A stretch of 64,000 nucleotides of DNA from Leptolyngbyaceae cyanobacterium JSC-12 (GCA_000309945.1 CM001633.1:4590058-4654057), one strand, 5' to 3'; positions 9,286 through 19,278 are shown, numbered from the stretch's first letter. Translations and numbers: made by a program. Notes: generated from the sequence alone by a model not told the origin.

Positions 9286-9924
9286 ATGAGAGAAATTCTG
9301 CAAGATTCATTAGAAGTCTTTAACTGGCATAGCGGCTGGATTGTTTGGAATTTATTTTTAGCCTTTATTCCGCTAGTATTGAGCTTTTTTCTATATCGGC
9401 GGCGATCGCTACGACGTTCAGTGCTCTGGTGGATTGCCTTTCTGGTCTTTTTTGCGTTCTTGCCGAATGCACCCTACTTACTTACTGACATCATTCATCT
9501 AATTCGGGCAACCAGATCGGGCTATTCCGCTTTCATTATCGTGCTCATTTTTATTCCACTGCACCTTTTTGCCATTGCTACTGGGTTCCAGGCTTACGTG
9601 ATTTCGGTGATGAACCAGAGTGTTTACCTGAAGCGAATTGGGGCTGAAAAGTATGTTGTGTGGTCAGAACTGGTAACTCATGCATTGAGCGCGATCGGAG
9701 TATATTTGGGACGGTTTCGCCGCTTTAATAGCTGGGATTTTGTTACTGATCCTGGCAACATTCTCATTTCCACTGTGGATGACTTAACATCCAAACGGCC
9801 CCTTTTAGTCATGAGTATTTCCTTCATCATCCTGACAATTTTCTACTGGCTGATGAAGCAAATCAATTTGGGACTGTGGCTACGGTTCAAAGAACTCAGA
9901 GCCAACGGGCACTGGTTTGAATAA
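9286..9924 (+). CDS. DUF1361 integral membrane protein
   Basis: This 212-residue protein has about six membrane helices and the DUF1361 signature FLPNAPYLLTDIIHL near residue 60. A second conserved stretch, YLGRFRRFNSWDFVTDP, is near residue 140. The family is common in cyanobacteria and Firmicutes and has no known biochemical role. The length is typical. The ATG at 9286 lies in GATGTATGAG with no strong ribosome-binding site. Nothing in the surrounding genes suggests a pathway. Confidence 0.85.
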   Translation: MREILQDSLEVFNWHSGWIVWNLFLAFIPLVLSFFLYRRRSLRRSVLWWIAFLVFFAFLPNAPYLLTDIIHLIRATRSGYSAFIIVLIFIPLHLFAIATGFQAYVISVMNQSVYLKRIGAEKYVVWSELVTHALSAIGVYLGRFRRFNSWDFVTDPGNILISTVDDLTSKRPLLVMSISFIILTIFYWLMKQINLGLWLRFKELRANGHWFE

Positions 9925-10112
9925 CTTCATTTCCTTGCAATTGGGATCTCAATGACTTCAGACATCAGCCAGTTGGAGCAATGTGTGGTGACCCTGTTCA
10001 GGGTTGAGTGTGAGTGAAAGTGTAGAGTCACATGGCGGTTCAATAAATCGTTGGAACCAATGACTGAGAAAGACTATCTGTGGGAATGTGAGATCATCTG
10101 CGGCGACTCAGC

Positions 10113-11969
10113 TTAATCATTGGACGGCTCTCGCTGTTTCTGCAATACCAGTAAGCGATGTGCAGCAGCAAAATCAGTTTGGTCAATTTGAAGCAGGGAG
10201 GGATCAGTTAACCCTTGAGCACGATAGCGACGAATGGCTTCCAGGGCAGCTTGATTGCTGAGTAGGGCAAGATCTGCTCCGTTCCAACCATCGGTTTGGG
10301 TTGCCCAGTGTTCTAAATCAACGGCTACTAAGGGGCGATCGCTGTTATGCACGTGTAAAATCGCTAAACGACTTTCGCAATCAGGCAAATCTACTTTCAG
10401 TTGCAGATCCAATCGGCCTGCCCGAAGTAACGCGGGGTCAAGCGCATCGGGGCGATTGGTGGCGCCAATGAGTAACACGTTTAAGCATTCCTGCAAACCA
10501 TCAAGTTCGGTCAGGAGTTGCCCAACAACGCGATCGCTGACGCCAGAATCCCCTTGAAACGAACCCCGTGCTGGAGCCAGGGTATCGATTTCATCAATAA
10601 ACACCACACAGGGAGCCGCCTGCCGTGCTTTACGAAATAATTCTCGGACTTCCTGCTCGGCTGCCCCAACCCAGCGACTCAACAATTCAGGACCATTCAC
10701 CGCAATGAAATTGGCTCGCGCTTGAGCAGCCACTGCTTTTGCCAACAGGGTTTTACCTGTCCCCGGTGGTCCCCACAGAAGAATGCCACGGGGTGCTTTA
10801 GCGCCAGTACGAATGTAAAGTTCAGGGTAAAGCAATGCACCTTCCACTGATTCTTGCAACGTTTGTTTAATGGTTTCCAGCCCACCAATTTGCTCCCAGG
10901 TTACATTCGGTGTTTCTATTTCCACGGAGCGCAGTACCGATGGCTTAACCTCCCGCAGTGCTTGCAAAAAGTCTTCCTGGGTGACCGTCATCGCATCAGG
11001 AATTGGAACTTGTAATGAAGGAACCTGACGTCGCAGAGCGTAGTAGGCGGCTTTCTGGCATACAGCTTTCAAGTCTGCGCCTACCATGCCCACACTCAAA
11101 TCAGCGATCGCCTCAAGGTTCACCAGTTCTAACGGCATCGCTCGCGTCAACACGGTCAAAATCTCCAGCCGACCAGTGCGGTCTGGCACACGAAACTGCA
11201 CCTCTCGATCAAACCGTCCGGGACGCCGTAAGGCTGGGTCAAGGTGATCGGGGCGATTGGTGGCTGCTAGTACAATCACCCCCTGCGTTTTAGCAAAGCC
11301 ATCCATCAAACTGAGTAACTGCGCAACCAGGCGTTTTTCAACTTCGCCTTCCACTTTGCTGCGATCAGGTACTAGACTATCAATTTCATCAATGAAAATA
11401 ATGCAGGGTGCCATTTTGGCAGCTTTTTCAAACACACTGCGCAATCGCCCTTCTGCTTCACCGTAGTATTTGCCTATGACTTCAGGACCGGCGATCGCAA
11501 TGTAACTCACCCCCAGTTCTTCTGAGAGGGCGCGGGCTGTCAGGGTTTTTCCAGTTCCGGGCGGTCCCACCAGCAACACACCCTTGGGTGGTTCCAAGCC
11601 CAATTTGGCTAATAAGTCCGGACGTTTCAGCGGAATCTCTACTAACTCTCGGAGTTCCTTTAATACTTCCGCCAAGCCACCCACATCCTTTAACGATGCA
11701 CCAGGAGAAGATGACTGCTGTTCTGCTTGTTCGACCTGTTCTAAGTGAGCCTCAGCATTTGTGCCCACTGGTTGTCCTTCGGATACTTTTGTATCCGTTC
11801 GTACTCGATTCACCCCAACTCCACCTGGAATGTTACCTTGCCGAGGAATATTGCTGAAGCCACGAGAACTCACATGAAACTCTGTTTTAAGTTCACCAGT
11901 TGCCGCTTTTTCTTCTAGCGCTTTTGCTAACTCCAGCAATTGCTCAAATCCCTTAAATAAATCGCTCAT
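10113..11969 (-). CDS. CDC48/VAT-like double AAA+ ATPase
   Basis: This 618-residue protein has two AAA+ modules in tandem. D1 has GPPGTGKT (about residue 134), CIIFIDEIDSL and ATNRPDHLDPALRRPGRFD. D2 has GPPGTGKT (about residue 399), CVVFIDEIDTL and ATNRPDALDPALLRAGRLD. Both sets of Walker and arginine-finger residues look intact, so this should be an active hexameric unfoldase. The N-terminal 95 residues are short and Gln/Ser-rich and lack the large substrate-adaptor domain of archaeal VAT and eukaryotic CDC48. It is the last gene of a minus-strand operon behind the histidine kinase (35-nt gap). The substrate is unknown. Confidence 0.92.
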   Translation of the reverse strand: MSDLFKGFEQLLELAKALEEKAATGELKTEFHVSSRGFSNIPRQGNIPGGVGVNRVRTDTKVSEGQPVGTNAEAHLEQVEQAEQQSSSPGASLKDVGGLAEVLKELRELVEIPLKRPDLLAKLGLEPPKGVLLVGPPGTGKTLTARALSEELGVSYIAIAGPEVIGKYYGEAEGRLRSVFEKAAKMAPCIIFIDEIDSLVPDRSKVEGEVEKRLVAQLLSLMDGFAKTQGVIVLAATNRPDHLDPALRRPGRFDREVQFRVPDRTGRLEILTVLTRAMPLELVNLEAIADLSVGMVGADLKAVCQKAAYYALRRQVPSLQVPIPDAMTVTQEDFLQALREVKPSVLRSVEIETPNVTWEQIGGLETIKQTLQESVEGALLYPELYIRTGAKAPRGILLWGPPGTGKTLLAKAVAAQARANFIAVNGPELLSRWVGAAEQEVRELFRKARQAAPCVVFIDEIDTLAPARGSFQGDSGVSDRVVGQLLTELDGLQECLNVLLIGATNRPDALDPALLRAGRLDLQLKVDLPDCESRLAILHVHNSDRPLVAVDLEHWATQTDGWNGADLALLSNQAALEAIRRYRAQGLTDPSLLQIDQTDFAAAHRLLVLQKQREPSND

Positions 11970-12004
11970 GGCAAGCTCGTAGAGAATGTGGAAAGTGGGT
12001 AATT

Positions 12005-13624
12005 TTAGTTATTCCCTGATTGCTGCTGTGTTGACCAATCAGGATTGATAGTATTGGAGGATGACTCGTGAAAAGGACTCCGGATCGGAATTTCGATCCA
12101 AAATTCAACACCCTGATTAGGCTGGGAAATGCACTTTAATACGCCAGCATGAGTTTCAGTAATGATTTGATAGCTGATATATAGCCCTAAGCCAGTCCCT
12201 TTACCAACAGGTTTCGTGGTGAAAAATGGATCAAACAAGCGAGCCAGCACATTGGGTGGAATGCTGGGACCGTTATTGCGGATTCGAACAAGCGCGCGAT
12301 CGCTAGGGGTGCATTCAGTCTGAATCCAGATCGTTGGCTTAAAGTCTGATTGGACTGCTGTCTTCCAATTGTCAATCGTTTGCTGACTGCCGACTTCTGC
12401 CGTTTGCCTGTGAGTATCTGATTCTTGCCACCTGGTTGTTCCCTGCTGTTGCCAAGCCTCTTCCAATGCATCAATGGCATTACTCAAGATATTCATGAAC
12501 ACCTGATTCAGTTGTCCGGCGTAGCATTCCACCAGCGGCAGGTCGCCATATTGCTTAACCAGGCGAATTTCAGGACAGTTCGATTTGGCTTTCAACCGAT
12601 TCTGTAGAATCAGCAACGTGTTATCAATGCCCTCGTGAATATTCACTGCCTTCATAGCAGATTCATCGAGGCGGGAGAAGTTTCGCAATGACAGTACAAT
12701 TTGCCGAATCCGGTTTGCCCCCATTTGAAGCGAACGCATTAATTGCGGCAGGTCTTGCTTGACGAACTCCAAATCAATACGGGTAATTTCAGCCTGGATA
12801 ATTGGTGCTGGGTTGGGATACACCTGCTGATAAAGTTGGATCAGATCCAATAAGTCCGTAATGTATTGCTGGGCGGGGTTGATGTTGCCATAGATAAAAT
12901 TAATGGGGTTATTGATTTCGTGAGCAACTCCTGCCACCAGTTGTCCCAAGCTTGACATTTTTTCAGTCTGGACCAGTTGCGCCTGGGTTTGGCGCAGTTC
13001 ATTGAGTGCCTGTTCCAACTGGGTTGCCTGTTTTCTTGATTGCAACTCAGATTGGCGCAGAGCGGCTTCTGTGTGTTTAATGTGGGTGATGTTGTGAAAT
13101 ACTGCCACTGCTCCATGTAAGTTACCCTCATCATCTCGGAGCGATCGCGCAGTAACACTGAGCCAGATCCCTTCTGCCTGTTCCGGCAAGTGAACGTAGA
13201 GTTCTGTTGTATCAACCGACTCGCCATACATTGCCCGTACTAGTGGAAAATCATCAATGGCAAGTGGAGTGCTCTCACCTGGACGGTAAAACGCTTGGGC
13301 GTGAGTCCAGTCATGTAATTGCCTATGCCCCGATTGGATACCTAAAAATTCGGTTGCGGCTGGATTAATAAACACTAATTGTCCACTTTCATCCACGACA
13401 ACGACTCCGCTTCCCATGCTGGCAAGAATTGATTGCAACACACGGAGAGCATCATCTGAGTATTGCAATTCTTGGAGGGCATTCTCTAACTGTTTGGATT
13501 TTTCTAGCGTTTCCCGCTCGTAAACCTCCAATAATTCTTCCAGGGCTGCTACCTGTGCTTTCAGTTGTGTCACTTCTTCAGTCAAACTCACGTCATTCAT
13601 ACCTAATAAATATTCTTCAGCCAT
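12005..13624 (-). CDS. PAS-domain sensor histidine kinase
   Basis: The start is the ATG at 13624; a TTG sits one codon earlier. An N-terminal coiled coil (residues 15-60) leads into a PAS domain (about 62-185, VVVVDESGQLVFINPAATEF). A second coiled coil follows, then the dimerisation/phosphoacceptor helix with VAGVAHEINNPINFIYGN (His near residue 235). The ATP-binding domain has the N box NILSNAIDALEEA and G boxes DPFFTTKPVGKGTGLGLYIS. There is no membrane segment, so it senses a cytoplasmic signal. No response regulator is adjacent. It lies in an operon between a GAF-like protein and a CDC48-like ATPase. Confidence 0.93.
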   Translation of the reverse strand: MAEEYLLGMNDVSLTEEVTQLKAQVAALEELLEVYERETLEKSKQLENALQELQYSDDALRVLQSILASMGSGVVVVDESGQLVFINPAATEFLGIQSGHRQLHDWTHAQAFYRPGESTPLAIDDFPLVRAMYGESVDTTELYVHLPEQAEGIWLSVTARSLRDDEGNLHGAVAVFHNITHIKHTEAALRQSELQSRKQATQLEQALNELRQTQAQLVQTEKMSSLGQLVAGVAHEINNPINFIYGNINPAQQYITDLLDLIQLYQQVYPNPAPIIQAEITRIDLEFVKQDLPQLMRSLQMGANRIRQIVLSLRNFSRLDESAMKAVNIHEGIDNTLLILQNRLKAKSNCPEIRLVKQYGDLPLVECYAGQLNQVFMNILSNAIDALEEAWQQQGTTRWQESDTHRQTAEVGSQQTIDNWKTAVQSDFKPTIWIQTECTPSDRALVRIRNNGPSIPPNVLARLFDPFFTTKPVGKGTGLGLYISYQIITETHAGVLKCISQPNQGVEFWIEIPIRSPFHESSSNTINPDWSTQQQSGNN

Positions 13625-13663
13625 CAATTCTTCGCGATTGCGTCCTGGTTCACCTTGAATAGT

Positions 13664-14389
13664 TCAAGCAAATACGCGCCCTCGATCAAATGGCAATACT
13701 GCCATCTTGACGTTCAGGGCTAGTGTTTTGAACAGTTCCGCCGTGTCTCTGGAGATTAAAACCTTTGAAAATAAGATAATGGCAATTAAATTCCCAGATG
13801 GTAGCATTCCGCCAAACCCAAGTACAGAGCGGATTCCATAGGGTACTACAAAATTATCCTGAGCGGGAACATACGGGCTGGCGATCGCATGTTCGACATG
13901 GAAGACATTAAAAGTTGTTTGCTCCAAATCAATGAGGAGGTCTGGGTTAGGAGACACTACAGCATTCACCTCTAAGCCAAACTGCTGAATTAGTTGAGAA
14001 ATCATGGGTAATTGGGTAACCAACTGTTCACTCATCAGCGGTATTACTTGATGTCCTTTTGATGCCTGACGAGATTGCCATTCTGGACGCTGACCAGTAG
14101 TAGCCAATAACGTTAAGCACTGGGTTGTTGGCGGGATAGGAGAATTTCCCACCATTGTCTGAGCCATGGTATGGAGAGGGGCAATTAAGTCTGCATAAGG
14201 ATGGGTTTTAAAGAATCGTACTAATGCCAGGGCAGGTTCCCCTGTGCGCTCATCCAAGAAAGCCTCGTATAAATGATGAACAACGCGATTAGCAACCTCT
14301 TCCATGCTCTTTGCTCCAGCACCCAATTTTCGCAAAACGGTACCATACTCGGTCATGTCACTCAGGCTAAATTTCGTCAGGCTATACAT
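13664..14389 (-). CDS. GAF-like protein upstream of the histidine kinase
   Basis: This 241-residue soluble protein lacks enzyme motifs. Segments such as HHLYEAFLDERTGEPALALV at the start and SVLGFGGMLPSGNLIAIILF near the end resemble the beta-hairpin core of GAF sensor domains, so a small-molecule or regulatory sensor role is plausible. It is the first gene of the operon; the kinase starts 39 nt downstream. I infer that it supplies the input signal to the cytoplasmic kinase. The ATG at 14389 is clear. Confidence 0.75.
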   Translation of the reverse strand: MYSLTKFSLSDMTEYGTVLRKLGAGAKSMEEVANRVVHHLYEAFLDERTGEPALALVRFFKTHPYADLIAPLHTMAQTMVGNSPIPPTTQCLTLLATTGQRPEWQSRQASKGHQVIPLMSEQLVTQLPMISQLIQQFGLEVNAVVSPNPDLLIDLEQTTFNVFHVEHAIASPYVPAQDNFVVPYGIRSVLGFGGMLPSGNLIAIILFSKVLISRDTAELFKTLALNVKMAVLPFDRGRVFA

Positions 14390-14598
14390 GACTGCAACCT
14401 TAGTTATCTAAAAGAGGAGAGCTAGGAATGGATATCAAGCTGCACCCGTTTGCCGGATTCCTGCGACGGATTGTCAACCGCCTTTCAACCGAAGATCGTC
14501 GATTAACATTTCTATAGTTCCTCCAAAGTTTGCCTTTCTACCAGGTGAGAGTCGGTTGCAAACGGTGAACAGTAAGTAAAGTGTGTGGAACTAAGGAA

Positions 14599-16488
14599 AT
14601 GATGGAGAAGTTCAATCAAGTCAGGCTGGCACTTATTAGTGGCAAGGGAGGCGTGGGTAAAACAACGATTTCTTGCGGTCTGGCACGGTTCTGGGCACGG
14701 CAATTTCCAGGCGATCGCATTTTGTTGCTATCGACTGACCCAGCACACTCGTTAGGCGATGTGTTGCAACAATCTGTGACGCAGGAAGCAAGCCAGAGTC
14801 AAGATCTCGCTAATTTGCACATTCAAGCCCTGGATGCAAAATCACTCTTGCAAACCTTCAAGACCCAGTACGGGGAGGTATTGGAACAACTGGTCGAACG
14901 GGGTAGTTTTGTTCAGCGGGCGGATCTTTCTCCAGTATGGGATTTGAACTGGCCTGGACTGGATGAATTAATGGGCATTTTGGAAATTCAGCGCCTCCTG
15001 CGCCAAAACGTAGTTGATCGCGTGGTCGTCGATATGGCTCCTAGTGGTCACACGCTCAATCTGTTTGGATTGACGGATTTTTTGGATGAGTTTTTAGTAG
15101 CGCTTGACCTGTTTCAGGAAAAGCATCGAGTGATCCAACAACGTTTTACGGGCAAAGCCACATTTGATCAAGCCGATGCATTCTTAAGTTTGATGAAACA
15201 AGACTTGGCAGAAGGGCGATCGCTGTTGCAAAACCCGGACAGAACCGCCTGTTTGGTTGTGGCGATCGCGGAACCCATGAGTTTGCTAGAAACCCAGCGT
15301 TTTCTTCATGCTCTTGAAGACCTTGCGATTCCCTGTGGCGGAATCTTGCTCAACCGGATTATTTCTGCCTTAGCAGGGGATAGATTGAGTGATCGCTATG
15401 CCGAGCAACAGCAACTTATCGCCCAATTCCTCACTGTGGCTGAGCCTTTTCCAGTCATTGCCATTCCGCAATATGCTGCAGAACCGGTAGGAAGTTGGGC
15501 ACTGGACGATCTGATTTCGCAGATGCAACCTATCCAAACTTTGCCAGCAACGCTAACAAATATCCAGATATCCCCACCTGCTAAATTTTCCCCTGGTTTT
15601 GCTGATTTTATTCAGGCGGGGCGGCGGCTGATTCTGGTAGGAGGGAAAGGGGGAGTTGGCAAAACAACTGTTGCAGCCGCGATCTCCCTGGGCATGGCAG
15701 AACGTCACCCCAATCGCGCTATTCGTGTCATCTCCATCGATCCAGCCCACTCGCTGGGTGATGCCTTTGGGATAAAACTGGGGCATGAAGCTGTCGCGAT
15801 CGCGCCCAACCTCAGCGGACAGGAGATAGATGCCGAGCAAGTATTAGAGCAGTTTCGAGCAGATTACCTATGGGAACTTGCCAGCATGATGAGCGGCGAA
15901 TCGGAGAATTGCGATGGTTCACTCAAAATTGCCTATGGTCCAGAGGGTTGGCGTAGAATCGTTACCCAGTCTCTTCCTGGGATTGATGAAATGCTGTCTC
16001 TGGTAACTGTGATGGACCTACTAGAAAGTAATCAGCAAGATTTAATTATTTTGGACACAGCACCTACTGGGCATCTGCTACGATTTCTGGAAATGCCCAC
16101 TGCACTGACTGATTGGCTGGCGTGGATCTTCAAACTCTGGATGAGGTATCAGGATGTGCTGGGGCATGTGGAGCTAATGGGACGACTCCGCATATTGCGG
16201 CAGCGAGTTGTTCAGGTGCAGAAAAGGCTAAACGATCCAAACTACACCGAGTTTATCGGCGTTGTGCAAGCCCAATCAGTGGTTTTAGCAGAAGCTCAGC
16301 GACTTTTGCGATCGCTGGAATCGTTTAACATTCATCAGCAATACATTGTCCTCAACCGCTACGAACCTGGTCAGGATGGTGCATTAACTGGTTTTCCACA
16401 ACAGGTTGGCGTGCGATTACCTCACCTTTCTCGATGCATCGAACCAATGGAACGAATTCGGCAGGCAGCGATGCTGTTATTTGAATGA
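14599..16488 (+). CDS. Tandem ArsA/Get3-type ATPase
   Basis: Two homologous P-loop halves are fused. The first has SGKGGVGKTT (about residue 15) and the second GGKGGVGKTT (about residue 352), both the deviant Walker A with the signature Lys. Each half also has DPAHSLGD (switch I) and a switch II motif (VDMAPSGHTLNLFGL and LDTAPTGHLLRFLEM). ArsA energises arsenite export and Get3 delivers tail-anchored proteins. There is no arsB nearby, and the cysteine triad of true ArsA is not evident, so a Get3-like client-handling role is at least as likely. I choose the ATG pair at 14599-14604 over a GTG at 14581. fraC starts 17 nt downstream. Confidence 0.9.
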   Translation: MMEKFNQVRLALISGKGGVGKTTISCGLARFWARQFPGDRILLLSTDPAHSLGDVLQQSVTQEASQSQDLANLHIQALDAKSLLQTFKTQYGEVLEQLVERGSFVQRADLSPVWDLNWPGLDELMGILEIQRLLRQNVVDRVVVDMAPSGHTLNLFGLTDFLDEFLVALDLFQEKHRVIQQRFTGKATFDQADAFLSLMKQDLAEGRSLLQNPDRTACLVVAIAEPMSLLETQRFLHALEDLAIPCGGILLNRIISALAGDRLSDRYAEQQQLIAQFLTVAEPFPVIAIPQYAAEPVGSWALDDLISQMQPIQTLPATLTNIQISPPAKFSPGFADFIQAGRRLILVGGKGGVGKTTVAAAISLGMAERHPNRAIRVISIDPAHSLGDAFGIKLGHEAVAIAPNLSGQEIDAEQVLEQFRADYLWELASMMSGESENCDGSLKIAYGPEGWRRIVTQSLPGIDEMLSLVTVMDLLESNQQDLIILDTAPTGHLLRFLEMPTALTDWLAWIFKLWMRYQDVLGHVELMGRLRILRQRVVQVQKRLNDPNYTEFIGVVQAQSVVLAEAQRLLRSLESFNIHQQYIVLNRYEPGQDGALTGFPQQVGVRLPHLSRCIEPMERIRQAAMLLFE

Positions 16489-16505
16489 GTGAGTAAAATT
16501 TGGGT

Positions 16506-17072
16506 ATGGAACTTGGTGTCTTGCCATTTCGGGCGATCGCATTCCAGATTTTGTTCTTGCTAATCGCCATTTCTCTGGAAGCCCTGGTTTTGTACCGACG
16601 GCTGACACTCGACTATAAAACGTCTGTGCGTTATGCCGCGACTATCAATCTCCTATCGACCTTTGTTGGGTGGGTGATCTTCTTTAACGTGCAACAAGTG
16701 CTGCCGGATGGATTGCGCATTCAACTGATTAGCCTCTTCTTTTTTGAACGAGTTTTCCCGAATCAATGGTCATCTAGCGTAACGCCATTGCTGACATTTA
16801 TTGCATTAGGGACGTTTTTGGGGGTGGTCGGTGTGGAGTATTGGGGATTGACGCAGCTAGAGATCTGGTTAGAAACTCGCAAGCCTCAGGAAGAAACTGA
16901 TTCGATTTTGCGATCGCGCGAACGTTACAAGATGCGGCGCATGGAAGGAGGTGGCATTCTTTTCAAAAGACACGATCGCGCCTACACCATTCTCGTTGCC
17001 AACTCGCTCAGTTTTAGCGCCATTTTGATCGTGTTGCTTTTGCGCTGGCTTGATCAAACCTTCAGAGGTTGA
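16506..17072 (+). CDS. fraC: Filament integrity protein FraC
   Basis: This protein of about 188 residues has three membrane helices, opening PFRAIAFQILFLLIAISLEA, then VRYAATINLLSTFVGWVIFF. Gene order (fraC, fraD 3 nt later, then an ABC-2 permease) and the protein pattern match the fraC-fraD-fraE operon of Anabaena. There FraC and FraD sit at the cell poles and are needed for filament integrity and septal-junction formation. I choose the ATG at 16506 over a TTG two codons upstream. This is strong evidence that the organism grows as filaments. Confidence 0.87.
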   Translation: MELGVLPFRAIAFQILFLLIAISLEALVLYRRLTLDYKTSVRYAATINLLSTFVGWVIFFNVQQVLPDGLRIQLISLFFFERVFPNQWSSSVTPLLTFIALGTFLGVVGVEYWGLTQLEIWLETRKPQEETDSILRSRERYKMRRMEGGGILFKRHDRAYTILVANSLSFSAILIVLLLRWLDQTFRG

Positions 17073-17075
17073 TGC

Positions 17076-18209
17076 ATGGAAATTCTTGCTCCAATCCTGG
17101 AATTTCTGGCCGGTTTAGCTCCCTGGATTCTGTTTCTGTTGTTGCTAGCGGGGGCTGCTGGGCTGGCATTTATTTGGGTCAGAGTTCTAATTCTCAAAAA
17201 CTTTTTTGATCAAATTGGGAATTTGTTCAAAGATGTGTTTGCACTGGTTGTTCCCAAAAAGTGGGATTCTGCCAAAACCCTGATCTTGCTGGGGGGCTTC
17301 TCATGGTTTATGTCCTTGCTGGTAGGGAGTGTTGCGCAAAGCATCATCGCTTTTGTGGGCTGGATCTTTTTGATTGCAGGCATTCATTGGGTGATGCACG
17401 AAGAAAAAGGACTGAAGGAAATCCTGACAATTAACGGGTTTTTTATCGGTCCCTGGATTACAGGCGCGTTGATTTGCTACTTTCTCTTTGGTACGCGAGA
17501 TGGCGTTCCACCAATCGCTTATATTCTTTGGGCACCGCTCTCGGCAGTAATTGCTGGAATTCCTAAATTTATTGGCACCGATAGCGTCCTTAAAACACCG
17601 ATCTGGGTTAAGCCCAAACCTGGCGATCGCCAATATCTGATCAACCTGGCATTAATCAATCTCCTGATTAGCTGCTGGTTACAACTTGGATTGACCACAC
17701 GTCAATGGTTGGCAGATTACCCCACTATGCAATTCGACGATTTCAGCAGTAGTGCTTTCGTGATTAATCTTCAACCCAATAATGGAGCCAGTTCCCGTGG
17801 AGTGCAGGTGTTGAACCAGGCAGAAGCCGAGTTAAAAGCCAATCTGCAAGGGCAATCGTGGTCTCAGGTTGAGCGATGGTTGCTTAACTTCGACACTCAA
17901 CTAAGGCTATTAGAAGAAGATGTTTTCAAGCGCTTACCAAAAACCCGAGAGAACGATTACTGGACGATTTTTGGGAAAATTTTGCCAGGAGAATACAACA
18001 TTCAATTGATATCTCATTGGCAAGGTCCCTCCTCCAATGCATCTGGGTTTCACTACACGAAAACTTGTAAAATTTCTCGCGTTGCTCCGATGGACGTATC
18101 TGGTCAATTGGGTAACCAGGGTTCGACGCTGCCTCAGGTGGGCAATGCCAAAGTTGAGTGTGGGCAGGTGGAAGGACCAGTGAAGGGAGAACCGGAAGCA
18201 CAGTTGTGA
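17076..18209 (+). CDS. fraD: Septal junction protein FraD
   Basis: This 377-residue protein has about five membrane helices in the first 215 residues (for example WILFLLLLAGAAGLAFIW). A large extracytoplasmic C-terminal part follows, with a helical stretch (VLNQAEAELKANLQGQSWSQ) and a domain ending in Cys-containing loops. This is the topology of FraD, a plug component of septal junctions between neighbouring cells. It follows fraC with a 3-nt gap. The C-terminal 40 residues are rich in Gly and Gln and probably variable. fraE begins 125 bp later after a G-rich low-complexity spacer (18210-18290). Confidence 0.87.
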   Translation: MEILAPILEFLAGLAPWILFLLLLAGAAGLAFIWVRVLILKNFFDQIGNLFKDVFALVVPKKWDSAKTLILLGGFSWFMSLLVGSVAQSIIAFVGWIFLIAGIHWVMHEEKGLKEILTINGFFIGPWITGALICYFLFGTRDGVPPIAYILWAPLSAVIAGIPKFIGTDSVLKTPIWVKPKPGDRQYLINLALINLLISCWLQLGLTTRQWLADYPTMQFDDFSSSAFVINLQPNNGASSRGVQVLNQAEAELKANLQGQSWSQVERWLLNFDTQLRLLEEDVFKRLPKTRENDYWTIFGKILPGEYNIQLISHWQGPSSNASGFHYTKTCKISRVAPMDVSGQLGNQGSTLPQVGNAKVECGQVEGPVKGEPEAQL

Positions 18210-18334
18210 GACTGAGGCGATAGGGGATGGGGGGTTAGGGGAGAGCAGGGAAGTGATGGGGAGTATTGATGATTAATTGGGTAAATCCGGGACTACACTA
18301 ATGGATTGGTTACGTTTTGAGGGGAGGGTAGATA

Positions 18335-19108
18335 ATGAATCCTGGTAGAACGCTAGTGATTGCGACGAATGTGTTTCGCGAGGCAATTCGCGATCGCGTC
18401 CTCTACCTGATTGCACTGTTTGCTATTTTCATGGTGATGGCAATACGCCTTCTGCCAGAAATTGCCGCCACGACCGAAGCCAAGATTACCCGTGATGTAG
18501 GGCTGGGTGCAATGACGCTGTTGGGACTGCTAGTGGCAGTATTTATCGGAACTGGGTTGGTCAACAAAGAAATTGAGAAGCGCACGGTGCTGGTGCTGCT
18601 TGCCAAGCCGATTAGCCGTACCGAGTTCATTGTGGGCAAGCATTTGGGGCTATCTGCGGTGCTAGCGGTGCTGGTGGCAGTGATGACGGCAATTTACATG
18701 GCGCTACTGTCCTTTAGCCAGATTTCCTACCCGGTAACTAGTGTGCTGATGTCGTCCATTTTTCTGTTCTTGTTGTTGTCGTTGATGACGGCGGTGGCGA
18801 TCGCGTTTGGTGTGTTCACCAGTTCACTGCTGGCAACGCTGCTTACCTTCACCGTGTTTCTCATGGGCAGTTTTAGCGCCAACCTGGTAGCCCTCGGTGC
18901 CCAAAGCAAAAATCCCAGCATCGAAACCATTACCCGCAACCTCTACCTGGTTCTACCTGACCTATCTCGTTTAGATTTGAAGAACCAAGCTGTGTATGGC
19001 TTGCTGCCCAGTACTGAAACCCTACTGCTTAATGCGCTGTATGCCGTGCTCTATATCATCGTGCTACTAGCGATCGCGATCCTCGTCTTTTCTCGCCGTG
19101 AATTCTGA
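18335..19108 (+). CDS. fraE: ABC-2 type permease FraE
   Basis: This 257-residue protein has six membrane helices of the ABC-2 permease type: RTLVIATNVFREAIRDRVLY at the start, then ALFAIFMVMAIRLLPEIAAT, and the conserved KEIEKRTVLVLLAKPISRTE loop. It matches FraE, the third gene of the Anabaena fra operon, which is required for filament integrity and heterocyst maturation. No ATPase partner is adjacent, as in Anabaena. The 125-bp gap to fraD leaves room for a second promoter. Confidence 0.83.
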   Translation: MNPGRTLVIATNVFREAIRDRVLYLIALFAIFMVMAIRLLPEIAATTEAKITRDVGLGAMTLLGLLVAVFIGTGLVNKEIEKRTVLVLLAKPISRTEFIVGKHLGLSAVLAVLVAVMTAIYMALLSFSQISYPVTSVLMSSIFLFLLLSLMTAVAIAFGVFTSSLLATLLTFTVFLMGSFSANLVALGAQSKNPSIETITRNLYLVLPDLSRLDLKNQAVYGLLPSTETLLLNALYAVLYIIVLLAIAILVFSRREF

Positions 19109-19278
19109 GTTTACGCCTTGCCCAAAACCTTTTGTCTTAACTGCTGCAAAATCCTCAGCACCTCGCCCAGTTCATGCCGACGTAGCACTAGCAAAAAGGT
19201 TCGTGATAAATCTTACTGAGGCATCGCTCTCGGTCGAAGTTTCAGGAATCGGTGATGCCAGTGCTGGTTGCCATTTCC

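Noticed and set aside
14599..16488. Arsenic-resistance operon
   Set aside because: No arsB, arsR or arsC is near, the cysteine triad of ArsA is not evident, and the gene is joined to fraCDE.
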